Shown: positions 62,853 through 64,000 of the stretch, one piece after another
How positions within the stretch are numbered: the first letter of the stretch is position 1
Layout: each line of letters starts with the position of its first letter
Program-made: the position numbers and the translations under genes
NCBI GenBank assembly: GCA_021791495.1
Contig: JAJYWN010000005.1
Location: 39,366 to 103,365, forward strand
Length of the DNA: 64,000 bases
Reading direction: 5' to 3'
Source of the DNA: Bacillota bacterium
GTDB lineage: Bacteria; Bacillota; Sulfobacillia; JAJYWN01
The notes under the pieces: model-generated
Database searches by the model: none
Told to the model about the DNA's origin: nothing
The model's input: only the letters and a program-made list of their open reading frames with translations

Positions 62853-63521
62853 TCAGGGGCCCGCCGGTTGCCGGAAAAGGCCGCCGCCCATTCCCTGGAT
62901 TTGGATGTACGTCGACGGCACATCGCCGACCAGCACGGCTTCAGTCAGGGGCACTTGCGTGGCCACTTCCATGTCCGACCCGGCCAGCGGGATCAGCACG
63001 CGAAGGCGTACCTTTATTTCCAACCACAGCGAGTGCCTGGTCTGATTTATCCCGGCACTCTCGAATTTATCAATAATGGAGGTCCAGGCGCTGCCTATCT
63101 GCTGAAAGCGAATGGGAATGTGCGGCCCGGCCGCGGCGAAGATGAAGCTCCCCAAGGCTTGCCCCAAGGGGACGCGAATGGTGCTTTGTTCCAGACCATC
63201 GATGGTCTGCTGAACTTTCAAGGTACTTTCCGCCGTCAAACTGTTGACAGCGCCGGTGTTCGGTTGCATCATCACAATGCGCCCGGTCGAGTCGGTCTGG
63301 ATGAAGATCAGGTCGCGATAGTTGATTCCGGCCGAGACCACATCGCGGATAGCTTCGGCGATGGCTGTTGAGGCGGCGGCGTGGACTCTGATTTCCGCGG
63401 CAGTCAGAAAGACGGGCCGGATCGCCCGTTCCAGGATGTAAAAGGAGGCCAGGAGAAGGCCCAAGAGGACGATGGCGTAGATTCGCAGGCGCGGGACGGT
63501 GCGTTTACGGTATACCCTCAT
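62853..63521 (-). CDS. yunB: Sporulation protein YunB
   Basis: A 222-residue protein with one N-terminal membrane helix (IYAIVLLGLLLASFYILERAI) and the YunB domain: AAASTAIAEAIRDVV, DLIFIQTDSTGRIVMMQPNTGAVNSL, VPLGQALGSFIFAAAGPHIPIRFQQIG and the C-terminal EVATQVPLTEAVLVGDVPSTY. In Bacillus it is a sigma-E-controlled forespore-membrane sporulation protein of unknown biochemistry. The start is placed at ATG with GGAGG about 9 bases upstream. Confidence 0.9.
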   Translation of the reverse strand: MRVYRKRTVPRLRIYAIVLLGLLLASFYILERAIRPVFLTAAEIRVHAAASTAIAEAIRDVVSAGINYRDLIFIQTDSTGRIVMMQPNTGAVNSLTAESTLKVQQTIDGLEQSTIRVPLGQALGSFIFAAAGPHIPIRFQQIGSAWTSIIDKFESAGINQTRHSLWLEIKVRLRVLIPLAGSDMEVATQVPLTEAVLVGDVPSTYIQIQGMGGGLFRQPAGP

Positions 63522-63790
63522 CCGCCCCACTCCTCCCTTGGAGAACCATCCTATGCTATGCCTGGTTTGGGAAGAAGTTTAAGATAGGCCATGGAACAGC
63601 GTGGCACATTCACCGTCTAAATGGAGTGGCTAACACAATGTGGCCCACGTCCCAGAAGGGTCTAGAACCGGACGGGCAGGATATTGTTCAGTACGAAAGA
63701 AAATATCAGCTACCATCCGGATTCGACCCCAGATAAGACGGCAAAATTCGACCTGTTTCATTCAGCAGAACACACGAGGGGGAAAGCCTT

Positions 63791-64000
63791 TTGAGTCCAG
63801 CCGCAAAAGATCCCCGGCGGCGATTGAGGCCCCTGCCGAAAAGTCTACACATAACTGATTGGAAGCGCGCCGTCCTGGTCGCCGTGATCTCGGTCTGCGT
63901 GCTTGGCTTCGGTATAGTCAGCGGGGTCGTCATCGCCAGCCTTCGTTCGATGCCGAACCTTGAGACGCTCACGCCCAAGCCCTCGGCCTCCACGCTCATC
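63791..64000 (+). CDS. Class A penicillin-binding protein, N-terminal fragment (cut by window end)
   Basis: A gene starting at TTG with GAGGGGG 8 bases upstream and running off the window after 70 codons. A basic tail precedes a membrane helix (AVLVAVISVCVLGFGIVSG), then SLRSMPNLETLTPKPSASTLI, which resembles the start of the transglycosylase domain of PBP1-type enzymes. It is divergent from yunB, with a 260-base gap that shows no clear promoter. The ORF track lacks it because of the TTG start and truncation. Confidence 0.8.
   Translation, partial: MSPAAKDPRRRLRPLPKSLHITDWKRAVLVAVISVCVLGFGIVSGVVIASLRSMPNLETLTPKPSASTLI

Noticed and set aside
63531-63600. Sigma-E promoter before yunB
   Set aside because: A CATAGCAT -10-like word exists but no -35 at the right distance.

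Overview
The window is 64 kb of GC-rich DNA from a spore-forming member of the Bacillota (Firmicutes). Evidence for this is sigE, sigG, spoIIGA, spoIIR, spoIID, spoVD, bofC, yunB and sigI-rsgI together with ftsZ, sepF and divIVA. Codon use is strongly GC-rich, about a third of genes appear to start with TTG, and many housekeeping proteins carry Gly/Ala/Asp/Pro-rich inserts. I cannot name the species; a deep-branching, anaerobic, coenzyme-B12-using lineage fits best. Almost every gene is on the minus strand, so operons read from high to low coordinates. The exceptions are two genes at the left edge and a truncated penicillin-binding protein at the right edge.

Layout from left to right. 1-80 is a poly-G stretch that looks like an assembly or sequencing artefact. 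169-2206 (+) encodes a GrpB/serine-hydrolase fusion and a GNAT acetyltransferase, convergent with an Asp/Glu racemase-family gene. 2965-19566 is a cell-division and sporulation block read right to left: sigE, sigG, spoIIR, ylmC, nrdR, nrdJ (with a LAGLIDADG intein), pgeF, a class V aminotransferase, an HlyD-like protein, yggS, sepF, yggT, divIVA, yggU, ileS. 19563-36163 is the dcw/mur block: mraZ, rsmH, ftsL, spoVD, murE, murF, mraY, ftsW, murG, murA, ftsQ, DUF881, sbp, ftsZ, then spoIIGA. murB, murC, murD and ftsA are absent from it. 36452-39930 holds 5-FCL, an ASCH-like protein, a cell-wall amidase and a GH18-like protein without its catalytic Glu.

40010-49515 is a catabolic module: 2-oxoglutarate:ferredoxin oxidoreductase (korDABC), glutamate dehydrogenase, methylmalonyl-CoA mutase (two subunits), epimerase, and the carboxyltransferase, small membrane subunit and biotin carrier of a methylmalonyl-CoA decarboxylase. 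Together they would connect glutamate to propionyl-CoA with reduced ferredoxin and, if a beta subunit exists elsewhere, a sodium gradient. 49717-62771 is the yajC-tgt-queA, spoIID, rsgI-sigI, queH-ruvBAC, bofC, yebC, nadE-MoaD region. yunB and a divergent class A PBP close the window.

Regulatory signals visible by eye include a sigma-A promoter with an NrdR box in its spacer and a DnaA box next to it (nrdRJ), a near-consensus sigma-F promoter before sigG-spoIIR, sigma-A promoters before ftsQ, korD and the amidase, paired MraZ-type boxes before mraZ, and several terminators. A nested-palindrome repeat family occurs between yggT and divIVA, with a half copy between ruvB and ruvA. No tRNA, rRNA, CRISPR array or insertion sequence was seen.
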